Source of the DNA: Candidatus Nitrosopolaris nunavutensis
GTDB taxonomy: Archaea; Thermoproteota; Nitrososphaeria; Nitrososphaerales; Nitrososphaeraceae
NCBI GenBank assembly: GCA_002501855.1
Contig: DAOM01000152.1
Span: forward strand, 1 to 5,885
Direction: 5' to 3'
DNA length: 5,885 bases
Below the pieces are notes generated by a model that searched no databases, was not told the origin of the DNA, and was given only the letters and a program-made list of their open reading frames with translations. Made by a program: the position numbers and the translations under genes. Shown here in pieces: positions 1-5,556 of the stretch (position 1 is its first letter; every line of letters begins with the position of its first letter).

Positions 1-26
1 TTGGATCCAACAAGCGTACATCCATT

Positions 27-239
27 ATGTTTGAAATAGTGCATATGAGTGATGTAGTTAGAATTCCTCCTAGTAGATTAAAAAATTCATTGAAGGATAC
101 AGCTATTGGAATTTTAAAGCCACCTCATTGGAAGCTTGTCAGAAAAATATGGAAATCCTTGCAATTTCTCTACCTTTTCAGAGACACTTCTATACGAGTG
201 TATATACCCTTGAGTACGTATAATCGATACGTAAGATGA
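27..239 (+). pseudogene. rpo7: Rpo7/RpoE' N-terminal fragment (relic)
   Basis: The frame encodes 70 residues. Residues 1-31 (to about base 119) resemble the start of archaeal RNA polymerase subunit Rpo7 (RpoE', the Rpb7 counterpart): a short first strand, then SDVVRIPPSRL at 8-18, then a helix ending in AIGILK. Intact Rpo7 is about 180-190 aa, with an N-terminal RNP-like tip domain and a C-terminal S1/OB domain, and forms the polymerase stalk with Rpo4. Here the resemblance stops after residue 31: the rest (PPHWKLVRKIW onward) is unlike the family and no S1 domain follows, so this cannot be a working stalk subunit. The frame is open to the left edge, but the family's N-terminal Met fits the ATG at 27. 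It overlaps the next gene by ATGA. I infer a relic left by partial duplication or decay, with a full copy elsewhere. Recognition is from memory of the motif. Confidence 0.6.
201..208 (+). promoter_or_regulatory. Possible TATA box of the response regulator
   Basis: TATATACC is centred about 33 bases before the ATG at 236. With the usual archaeal spacing of about 26 bases, transcription would start near 230 and give a very short leader. This would let the response regulator be transcribed independently of the relic it overlaps. TATA-like strings are common in AT-rich DNA, so this is only a candidate. Confidence 0.35.
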
Positions 240-706
240 ATTATCTCGGAAAAGAAATATCTAGCAAACCATCGGTATTGATCCTTGATGATGACCTAGA
301 TATCGTAACGTTAATGAAGATAGGTCTTCAACATAATTCTTTTAATGTATATGGATTTACAGACCCATCATTAGCACTAGAACATTTTGGGATGAATGCT
401 AAAAGCTATGATCTGGTTATTTCTGATATTAGAATGCCGCAAATGAATGGATTTGAATTTATAAAAAAAGTTAAAGAAATAAAGCCAGAAATTAAAGTCT
501 TTTTAATGACTGCATTTGAAATTAATGACATTGAATTTAGGAGAGTTTTACCTTCCACGAGAATAGATGAATTCATTCAAAAGCCCATATCCATAGAGAG
601 ATTGAATACCTTAGTACTAACTCATGTTATGAATCGAAGGAAAAAGCCTAGAAGGATTTTAAGTGCGTATATAAAATTAGAAATGAAGACAGCAATAACT
701 ATTTGA
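236..706 (+). CDS. Single-domain response regulator (CheY-like receiver)
   Basis: A 156-aa protein with one receiver domain at about residues 12-130. Visible are beta-1 and the acidic pocket (VLILDDDLD, D18/D19), the phosphoacceptor D64 in LVISDIRMP, the conserved Thr T92 in FLMTAF, and K116-P117 in FIQKPI. All catalytic residues are present, so it should accept a phosphoryl group from a histidine kinase in the cytoplasm. No DNA-binding or enzymatic output domain follows: about 25 residues remain, with a basic patch NRRKKPRR. Output would be by protein contact or as a phosphorelay intermediate. The ATG at 236 overlaps the preceding relic by four bases (ATGA); no Shine-Dalgarno is visible, and a TATA-like box at 201 allows a near-leaderless transcript. 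The kinase at 3495-5177 is a candidate partner but is not adjacent. The family call is secure; the specific role is unknown. Confidence 0.93.
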   Translation: MNYLGKEISSKPSVLILDDDLDIVTLMKIGLQHNSFNVYGFTDPSLALEHFGMNAKSYDLVISDIRMPQMNGFEFIKKVKEIKPEIKVFLMTAFEINDIEFRRVLPSTRIDEFIQKPISIERLNTLVLTHVMNRRKKPRRILSAYIKLEMKTAITI

Positions 707-708
707 TG

Positions 709-744
709 GTGCTTGTCTGTAATTCATCTAAAAGCACAGACAGG
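709..744. terminator. Hairpin region between convergent genes
   Basis: Two overlapping inverted repeats fill the 55-base gap between convergent genes. TGTCTGT at 714-720 pairs with ACAGACA at 736-742, extended by a T-G and a C-G pair to 712 and 744. GTGCTT at 709-714 pairs with AAGCAC at 732-737. The stems share bases, so only one can form at a time. The position suits a bidirectional terminator. No long T-run follows on either strand, and archaeal termination relies mainly on T-tracts, so the role is uncertain. Confidence 0.35.
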
Positions 745-761
745 AATGACTGTTATGGGTG

Positions 762-1049
762 CTAAACTCTTCTAAACTTGATATCTTTTTCTAACGTATA
801 TCTACCAAACCATAACTGTGTATATCCATTATGTGTACTCATTTGAACCAATTCCATTCCAGTAGTCTTTCTAATTTTTTCTAGTGCTTTGGCATCTGCA
901 AAGAAGTCATTTGTATTAAATATGAGAAATTCCCTGTTTCCGTCTTTTATATATTCAAAACCGCAATCTTTCGTACTATCTAAAGTATCCCATATCCATT
1001 CCTCACATTCATCTATTGGTAGTTGCATTGATTCGTTTGTACTAGTCAT
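762..1049 (-). CDS. Hypothetical 95-aa protein
   Basis: I do not recognise this protein. It is 95 aa and acidic at the start, with no signal peptide, membrane segment or zinc-ligand pattern; its two cysteines (in DECEEW and KDCGF) are 14 residues apart. The middle reads as alternating strands and helices: FEYIKDGNREFLIF (probable beta hairpin), then a helix DAKALEKIRKTTG, then strands ELVQMST and YTQLWFGRYTL. This is a plausible small alpha/beta fold. The ATG at 1049 is the first start, and a TATA-like box sits about 40 bases upstream at the spacing expected for a short leader. It is transcribed towards the response regulator, so the two are not an operon. The even, soluble composition and the promoter argue for a real gene. 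Function unknown. Confidence 0.7.
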   Translation of the reverse strand: MTSTNESMQLPIDECEEWIWDTLDSTKDCGFEYIKDGNREFLIFNTNDFFADAKALEKIRKTTGMELVQMSTHNGYTQLWFGRYTLEKDIKFRRV

Positions 1050-1247
1050 TATTTTGTGTTTTTACTAGCTCTTTTTACTACAGGAAATTTATAGGTTAGC
1101 AATTAATGTTCTAGCAAAAATGCACAGAAACCATTTTTTTATTACGGTTGAACCATTCTGATTTAAAACAGTTAGCAATTTCGACTTAGAAATCTGGAGT
1201 CACTATGAATAGTATCTTCTGCATGTCGCGGTTTTTTATTCAAGTGG
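1050..1247. other. Intergenic DNA, no gene seen
   Basis: No supported frame on either strand. It holds the candidate promoter of the minus-strand gene at 762-1049, a 10-base direct repeat GTTAGCAATT at 1095-1104 and 1171-1180, and two T-runs near 1132 and 1232 on the plus strand. The repeats may be chance in AT-rich DNA. Confidence 0.4.
1086..1093 (-). promoter_or_regulatory. Probable TATA box of the 95-aa gene
   Basis: Read on the minus strand, the sequence is CCTATAAATTTCC with TATAAATT as the core. Its centre lies about 40 bases upstream of the ATG at 1049. With 26-base spacing, transcription would start near 1063 and leave a leader of about 14 bases. This is the best TATA match to the archaeal consensus in the window. 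Confidence 0.45.
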
Positions 1248-1248
1248 T

Positions 1249-1290
1249 TAGTGAGTGTTTGTCATTAATGTACACACACTAGTGAGTGTA
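1249..1290. repeat. Near-palindrome with partial direct copy
   Basis: Bases 1271-1290 (TACACACACTAGTGAGTGTA) form a 20-base inverted repeat with a single mismatched pair. Its right half is repeated directly: TAGTGAGTGT occurs at 1249-1258 and again at 1280-1289. It lies at the downstream end of the decayed minus-strand frame. It could be a protein-binding dyad or the scar of an insertion. Confidence 0.4.
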
Positions 1291-1778
1291 TGCTTTACTG
1301 CAGATAGATAAGGCAATTCGATCACCCTCCGCTTTATCTTTGTTCTTGCAACATTTTTTTGCGTACTGAGGGAGGAGTCCATTACAGATTTTCGATTGCA
1401 CATTATTCTGCTCCTTAGGCCGCCACGGATGTTGTCCACTTCTAGACCTGAAACAATACTTTTTACAATAAACTGTTACATTAACGGACACAAAGGAACA
1501 AGTTCGGCAAGAGCTTTGACATTAAACCATTTTCTAAGATACTCTGATTTTGTTTTGTTCTGTACGAGTTTGACACAACCTTGGAGACGTTTTCCTCTAA
1601 GCATCCAATTAGTTTTGGCTAAAATATCTTTAATTTCTTTTTCCAACTTATGGACATTTTTTGGGTTTAAAACTTGCGTAAGAATCTCTCAAACGAGTTG
1701 AGGAACATACGTATCAAAAAAGGGTGTGATATATTTAATTATTGGTAAACCACACGAATCGGATTTGAAGTAAGAAAG

Positions 1779-1786
1779 TATAATTA
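1779..1786 (+). promoter_or_regulatory. Possible TATA box of the MEDS-receiver gene
   Basis: TATAATTA preceded by purine-rich AAGAAAG, centred about 80 bases before the ATG at 1862. The predicted start near 1808 would give a leader of about 54 bases. A second AT-rich candidate, ATATTTAATTATT, lies at about 1731-1743. The choice between them is open. Confidence 0.3.
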
Positions 1787-1861
1787 GGATGCTTCTACAT
1801 TATGAATCAGAAGGAGTGGAAGAATCGTTCAAAATGATAGTTGCGGAGAGAGAATCTTGTA

Positions 1862-2965
1862 ATGTCTAATGTAATTAATCTATCTTCTTGCAGCCATCAT
1901 GTTATGCTTTTGTATAATGACTATTCTGACCGCGAGCTTGCATCTATAAAATACATCAATCAAGGATTACAGGAAAAACAGCTTTGTATTTATGCTTCCG
2001 TTGATGCTTATAATACATCACACTTATCAAAGATATCCTGGCAAATTAAAGATTACGAAGAAAATATCATTAAAAGAAATTTGATAATTTTAAATCTGAA
2101 ACCATTTTATGATTCTGCATTAGCAGGAGATTTAACACCTTTTAATGAGTTTTACATTCAATTACAACAAGAACTAAAACATAGAGATGGTAAGAACGGA
2201 GTACTTATTGTTGCTGATTGTGCTGATAACCTCTTTAGCGATAAAAACTTTGATCAATGCAATATAGTGGAGAATTGGTGGCAAGACGTTTATATAAAAT
2301 GGCTACAGCAACAAGAAAAAACAAGAGCACAAAATCAAAATCATATTATTAATATTATATGCCCACATTCAGGCTCATTATTAAGCAAGCACCCATTTGA
2401 CCAGCACAAGCATCAGCTTTCTCATAACCACAGCATAATTATTGATACGGCCGGTTATTTGTTGACACAATATGCAACGGCTGCCTATAAAGAAAAAAAG
2501 GTTCAAGTTGCACAGTCATCATCGCGTGTTTCATCTTCAATAGAAGAATTACCAATAAGGGTTCTTGTTGCAGAACCAGACCCGGATCTTCAGGGGGGGA
2601 GTATTTGGCTACGTTCTATGGGTTTCAAAGAGATAGTGATTACAAATGGCGGCAAGAAATGTTTAGATGAGATTCTGAAAAGCGCAGATGTAGACAAAGA
2701 CAAGGACAAGACAGACGGATTTGACATAATTATATTAGATACGCATCTAAAGGATATTCCTTGCATCCAGGTTGCTAAGGAGATTGCCAATACAAGGCCA
2801 GACCAGCAAATTATATTCACATCCACTTTACCGTCTGATATTATTAGGCAAGATATTGACTCAATTGGAATCAAGAACAATAAAGGGATATTAACGAAAC
2901 CATTTAGATTTTCTGACTTGTCATCTTTGATTGGTAAGAATATTAGGAACAATAAGGTTGGTTAG
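1862..2965 (+). CDS. MEDS sensory domain fused to receiver domain
   Basis: A 367-aa cytosolic protein. Residues ~10-210 resemble the MEDS/DcmR-like sensory domain: HHVMLLYNDYSDRELASIKY and the following GLQEKQLCIYAS strand, then HRDGKNGVLIVADCADNLF, which recalls the RecA-like core of this family. A Ser-rich linker leads to a receiver domain at ~232-360. That receiver keeps the phosphoacceptor (D293, in DIIILDTHL), T320 (IIFTST) and K346-P347 (LTKPF), but the acidic pair at beta-1 is VAEPDPD: Glu and Pro replace the usual two Asp. The first helix has a Gly-Gly and is about one residue short; a Lys/Asp run (VDKDKDKTDG) lengthens the loop before the D293 strand. Metal binding and phosphorylation may therefore be weakened or altered. 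I chose the ATG at 1862 because the only earlier start is a TTG directly after a stop. The MEDS ligand is unknown. The gene precedes a kinase relic and a kinase, which supports a signalling role. Confidence 0.85.
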   Translation: MSNVINLSSCSHHVMLLYNDYSDRELASIKYINQGLQEKQLCIYASVDAYNTSHLSKISWQIKDYEENIIKRNLIILNLKPFYDSALAGDLTPFNEFYIQLQQELKHRDGKNGVLIVADCADNLFSDKNFDQCNIVENWWQDVYIKWLQQQEKTRAQNQNHIINIICPHSGSLLSKHPFDQHKHQLSHNHSIIIDTAGYLLTQYATAAYKEKKVQVAQSSSRVSSSIEELPIRVLVAEPDPDLQGGSIWLRSMGFKEIVITNGGKKCLDEILKSADVDKDKDKTDGFDIIILDTHLKDIPCIQVAKEIANTRPDQQIIFTSTLPSDIIRQDIDSIGIKNNKGILTKPFRFSDLSSLIGKNIRNNKVG

Positions 2966-3009
2966 ATTAGTTCTATGTTCTATCCCCTTATAGGTCGTTG
3001 ATATTGTAG

Positions 3010-3351
3010 ACTAACGTCATTCTGAATCGATCTTTGAGTGAAGTGGCCTCTTCATCACCAGATACGTCTATCTCTGAAAGAACAGACATAATACGTGATG
3101 CTGATGATGTAGTAAATGCTATCTTATAATGTATATCCAACGCAAACTATAAAATTGACGTCTGAAGGCCAAAAGTACCTAAATTAGGTGATGAAAATGA
3201 ATTGAGTAAGAGTCTACAACCTAGATAAATTCTTGATGAGAAGTGCCTCGTAATAGGTAGTTGTTCTGCTGCTATAAATGCGTTGATAAACGAATCCACA
3301 ACCCCAAATTTTAGTCAAAGTTCGTTTCTGAAGCTCTACATCATAATTTAG
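3010..3351 (+). pseudogene. Relic of a paralogous kinase sensor module
   Basis: This frame starts 44 bases after the MEDS-receiver gene and is broken by TAA at 3127, TGA at 3163 and TAA at 3226, ending at TAG 3349. Its codons 3079-3162 encode RTDIIRDADDVVNAIL, a stop, then CISNANYKIDV. They align without a gap to the 28 codons at 3441-3524 leading into the intact kinase (KTEIVHGSDNVVEGLAQF, then MCKAKLRIDV), with nine identities and many conservative changes. The first stop (TAA) faces a CAA Gln codon and the second (TGA) faces a TGC Cys codon, each one substitution away. The rest of the frame still looks coding (LDEKCLVIGSCSAAINALIN at about 3235-3294), but I cannot place it. I infer a duplicated or older kinase gene in advanced decay. 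Confidence 0.6.
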
Positions 3352-3388
3352 AGTTGCGATTTCTACACGGAGATTTTGAAATATTCTA

Positions 3389-3396
3389 TTTATATC
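3389..3396 (+). promoter_or_regulatory. Possible TATA box of the kinase gene
   Basis: TTTATATC predicts transcription from about 3418. That would give a leader of roughly 75 bases before the kinase ATG at 3495. An ATG at 3413 lies just before the predicted start, in another frame, and opens only 11 codons. Confidence 0.3.
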
Positions 3397-3416
3397 CAAG
3401 TGACTCACGTATATGA

Positions 3417-3494
3417 ATCACGGAAGCAAACGGAATCTCCAAGACTGAGATAGTACATGGAAGTGATAATGTTGTTGAGGGGCTAGCACAATTT
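3417..3494 (+). other. In-frame family-like sequence before the kinase start
   Basis: After a TGA at 3414-3416, the kinase frame is open for 26 codons before its first ATG. From about 3438 it encodes SKTEIVHGSDNVVEGLAQF, which I believe belongs to the first sensor module, because the relic at 3079 carries the matching segment. The stretch contains no ATG, GTG or TTG in frame. Either the kinase has lost its true start through a frameshift or truncation and now begins at 3495, or it starts in another frame further left. The out-of-frame ATG at 3413 is one base out of phase and would join if a single base were removed. Confidence 0.5.
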
Positions 3495-5177
3495 ATGTGC
3501 AAAGCGAAACTTAGAATCGATGTTTGCGTAGACCATACACGGCCATATTTAGCTATAGAAATTATACGACTGAGGGACGCATTTATTGATGCAAGGAGAA
3601 GGCACGTAACAATAAGATACATTACCGAAATTACGAAAGATAATCTTCATTATTGCAAAGAGATGATCTCAGTAGTTGACGAACTCCGCCACTTGAATGG
3701 TATTAAAGGAAACTTCTACGTAAGTGAACAAGGGTATGCTGCACCTTCTACTCTTCATGAGAAGGGAAAGTCTTCAGAAATGATGATTTATAGCGATGTT
3801 AAGGAAATTGTAGAGCATCAACAATACATATTTGATAGTTTTTGGAATGCATCTACTTCTGCTGAAAGAAAAATAAAAGAAATTCAAGGTGATATTAGTT
3901 TAGGTATAACAGAAATTATTGATAATCCCTTAAGGACTCGAGATTTATTTATTAACATGGTAAAATCTGCCAAATCAGAAGTATTGTTAATTCTCCCTAC
4001 GATAAATGCATTTATGCGTGAACATCGAATTGGTGTAATACAACTACTTAAGGAACTATCAACTACGCTCGAAACATCAATATCAGAAGGCAATCAAGAA
4101 AAGAAAGAAGAAAGAAGAGCCATAAATATTAGGATTTTAACTCCTAATGATGCAATTGATAAAATAATAGAAGAAATGAAGATAACAACTACTATATCGA
4201 CCACAAGCGTAACAAAAGAAGAATCGATTCCCTTTTCTTCAGATAAAGACAATAACCCTAATCTTCAAATACGACATTTAGAATCACAACCAGAATTTAA
4301 TGTAACTACAGTAACAATATTGGTAGTTGATAGAAAAGCATCGTTCGTTATTGAAAAAGTAGATGATTCAAAAGAAAGTTTTATAGGAGCAGTGGGATTA
4401 TCAACTTACTCAACAAGCGAACCAACAATAATGTCTTATCTTTCAATATTTGAGAACTTTTGGAATCAGCTTGAGTTATACGAAAAGTTAAAAGAACATG
4501 ACAAAATGCAAAAGGAGTTTATAAATATAGCAGCGCATGAGCTTAGAACACCCACACAGTCTATCTTAGGATATGCAGAGATATTGGAGATGGAATCTGA
4601 AAGAAGCAGACAGCTTGCGAATCCAATACTTCGTAATGCAATAAGACTTCAAAGGTTGACAGGAGATATATTAGATGTAACAAGAATTGAGAGTCAGACA
4701 CTACGGCTAAACAAAGAAGAATTTGATTTAAATGAGGTAATTTCCAATGTTATTAAAGATTTTAAAAGTCAAATAGACAGCGAGAAAATAAAATTAGTGT
4801 ATGAATATAGCAGAGTCAATAATATAATTGTAAATGCGGATAAGAATAGGCTAAATCAAGTAATATCCAATTTAATTAGTAATTCTATTAAATTCAGTCA
4901 AGGAGAATGGGGAATCATTTCCATAACCACAAAAAAGGAACAAGATAGCAAGACAGTTACAATTAATGTCAAAGATACTGGTAAAGGAATAGATCCAGAA
5001 ATTATACCCAGACTATTTACAAAATTTGCTACAAAATCAGAGACAGGTACTGGATTGGGATTATTCATATCTAAAAGTATTGTTGAAGCCCATGGCGGCA
5101 GAATATGGGCTGAGAATAATAAAGATGGAAAAGGCGCTACTTTTTACTTTACTCTCCCAGTAAGTAAATTACTTTAG
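3495..5177 (+). CDS. Cytosolic sensor histidine kinase with tandem PLD/TrmB-like modules
   Basis: A 560-aa protein with no membrane segment. Residues 1-125 form a first sensor module (VCVDHTRPYLAIEI; VTIRYITEITKDN; FDSFWNAS near its end). A similar second module at ~145-325 (AKSEVLLILPTI; NIRILTPND; FENFWNQ) is interrupted by a Ser/Thr- and Glu-rich insert. The pattern recalls the PLD-like effector domain of TrmB regulators; the ligand is unknown. The transmitter follows: H-box FINIAAHELRTP with phosphoacceptor H348, N-box with N459/N463, G1 DTGKGID (D494), F-box PRLFTKF, and G2 GTGLGLF at 518-524. All ATP-binding motifs are intact, so it should autophosphorylate and pass phosphate to a receiver. 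No receiver is fused. The two response regulators in the window are candidate partners. The N-terminal edge seems shortened, since family-like codons lie upstream without a start. It could still be functional. Confidence 0.92.
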   Translation: MCKAKLRIDVCVDHTRPYLAIEIIRLRDAFIDARRRHVTIRYITEITKDNLHYCKEMISVVDELRHLNGIKGNFYVSEQGYAAPSTLHEKGKSSEMMIYSDVKEIVEHQQYIFDSFWNASTSAERKIKEIQGDISLGITEIIDNPLRTRDLFINMVKSAKSEVLLILPTINAFMREHRIGVIQLLKELSTTLETSISEGNQEKKEERRAINIRILTPNDAIDKIIEEMKITTTISTTSVTKEESIPFSSDKDNNPNLQIRHLESQPEFNVTTVTILVVDRKASFVIEKVDDSKESFIGAVGLSTYSTSEPTIMSYLSIFENFWNQLELYEKLKEHDKMQKEFINIAAHELRTPTQSILGYAEILEMESERSRQLANPILRNAIRLQRLTGDILDVTRIESQTLRLNKEEFDLNEVISNVIKDFKSQIDSEKIKLVYEYSRVNNIIVNADKNRLNQVISNLISNSIKFSQGEWGIISITTKKEQDSKTVTINVKDTGKGIDPEIIPRLFTKFATKSETGTGLGLFISKSIVEAHGGRIWAENNKDGKGATFYFTLPVSKLL

Positions 5178-5189
5178 CAAAGTATTTAC
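5164..5189 (+). terminator. Hairpin straddling the kinase stop codon
   Basis: GTAAATTACTTT at 5164-5175 pairs with AAAGTATTTAC at 5179-5189 in an 11-bp stem with one bulged T. The three-base loop AGC contains the last two bases of the TAG stop. The position suits a 3'-end structure. No strong T-tract follows at once, so termination is only possible; RNA stabilisation or chance are alternatives. Confidence 0.4.
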
Positions 5190-5237
5190 AATAGAGTTAA
5201 CATCTTCTCTTGACATTGCTATACTACCGACTTTCAC
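5169..5237 (-). pseudogene. Possible C-terminal relic facing the kinase
   Basis: Minus-strand codons from a GTG at 5237 encode VKVGSIAMSREDVNSIVNTL, two more residues and a TAA at 5169-5171. This reads like a genuine protein C-terminus, but it is only 22 codons and a TAA lies just upstream in frame. Another minus-strand frame immediately upstream (LQERDMKLILFKIV, about 5229-5274) looks equally coding-like, so a frameshifted gene is conceivable. It overlaps the kinase end by nine bases. The family is not recognised; chance cannot be excluded. Confidence 0.25.
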
Positions 5238-5273
5238 ACAATTTTAAATAATATCAGCTTCATATCTCTCTCT

Positions 5274-5298
5274 TGTAATGCAATCACAATGCATTACA
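5274..5298. repeat. Perfect 9-bp inverted repeat
   Basis: TGTAATGCA at 5274-5282 and TGCATTACA at 5290-5298 are exact reverse complements separated by ATCACAA. The shape suits a dimeric regulator's operator or a small hairpin. No intact gene starts directly beside it, so any regulatory role is unassigned. Confidence 0.45.
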
Positions 5299-5474
5299 CA
5301 GGAATTTTTCTTGCGAGTTGCTTGTAGACGTATCATCAGACACTACAATCAAGTGCTATCAAGCTTTCACATTATGAAGGAGAACACGGCGGGATAAATG
5401 ACATGATACCGATAGTTCATGAAATGTTTAAACAACCGATACGGATACACTAAAAAAATAAGGACAAAGTGTCA

Positions 5475-5491
5475 GCCATTTCTGGAATGGC
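5475..5491. repeat. Short hairpin, 6-bp perfect stem
   Basis: GCCATT at 5475-5480 pairs with AATGGC at 5486-5491 around a TCTGG loop. It is GC-richer than its surroundings. It lies about 65 bases before the 45-aa gene. The function is unknown and the short stem may be chance. Confidence 0.3.
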
Positions 5492-5556
5492 CACAAATAG
5501 CACATATCTGAATAATGTTCTAACATATTCAAATATTATGTTCCACCATTCATGAC

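Larger units (their letters stand above)
1248..1799 (-). pseudogene. Decayed reading frame, unrecognised
   Basis: One minus-strand frame runs from 1799 down to a stop at 1248-1250 and is interrupted by TGA at 1689-1691 and TAA at 1476-1478. The stretch between those two stops looks like real coding sequence: EILTQVLNP, then a Lys/Glu-rich helical run including KLEKEIKDILAKTNW, then LRKWFNVKALAELVPLC. Its antisense is rich in Phe, Leu and Ser, typical of the shadow of a coding strand. Below 1491 the coding frame is unclear: one frame continues to 1248, while another (1491-1279) holds a Cys- and basic-rich run (VYCKKYCFRSRSGQ). A frameshift near 1490 would join them. I cannot name the family. 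A transposase remnant is conceivable, but no DDE/HUH motif or clear terminal repeats are visible. The gene appears broken. Confidence 0.4.
5238..5556. other. No intact gene; fragmentary frames
   Basis: Neither strand holds a supported gene. Short frames look partly coding: on the plus strand about 5330-5452 ends HYEGEHGGINDMIPIVHEMF plus a few residues and stops at TAA; on the minus strand there are several fragments separated by stops. Two inverted repeats lie inside, listed separately. I read this as decayed coding DNA of unknown origin. Confidence 0.35.

Noticed and set aside
118..170. Frameshifted continuation of the Rpo7 relic (an EKYGN-like string in another frame)
   Set aside because: Rpo7 often has a Lys-Tyr-Glu segment after the first helix, but the match is five residues with a 22-base unexplained gap, so it is not evidence of a simple frameshift.
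1396..1701. 101-aa plus-strand frame
   Set aside because: Rich in Phe, Leu and Ser, as expected for the antisense of the Lys/Glu-rich decayed minus-strand frame. No domain or promoter supports it.
1841..1861. TTG start for the MEDS-receiver gene
   Set aside because: The TTG directly follows an in-frame TAG and adds only seven residues. The ATG at 1862 leads straight into the sensory domain.
1050..1861. tRNA, rRNA or CRISPR array in the largest gap
   Set aside because: No cloverleaf-compatible T-loop box, no rRNA-like conserved block and no regularly spaced repeats were seen.
2590..2952. 120-aa minus-strand frame
   Set aside because: Lies wholly inside the receiver domain of the MEDS-receiver gene, whose phosphorylation motifs are clear. 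It is a shadow.
3214..3408. 64-aa minus-strand frame
   Set aside because: No recognisable motif and it is antisense to the kinase-like relic. The plus strand explains the first part of the region better.
3386..3622. 78-aa minus-strand frame
   Set aside because: Antisense to the well-supported start of the kinase sensor module.
3884..4093. 69-aa minus-strand frame
   Set aside because: Antisense to the kinase's second sensor module.
5482..5504. Minus-strand CxxC run (CAICGHSRNG) suggesting a zinc finger
   Set aside because: It occupies about ten codons and ends at a TGA; too little to call, and the paired ligands after the stop are not evident.
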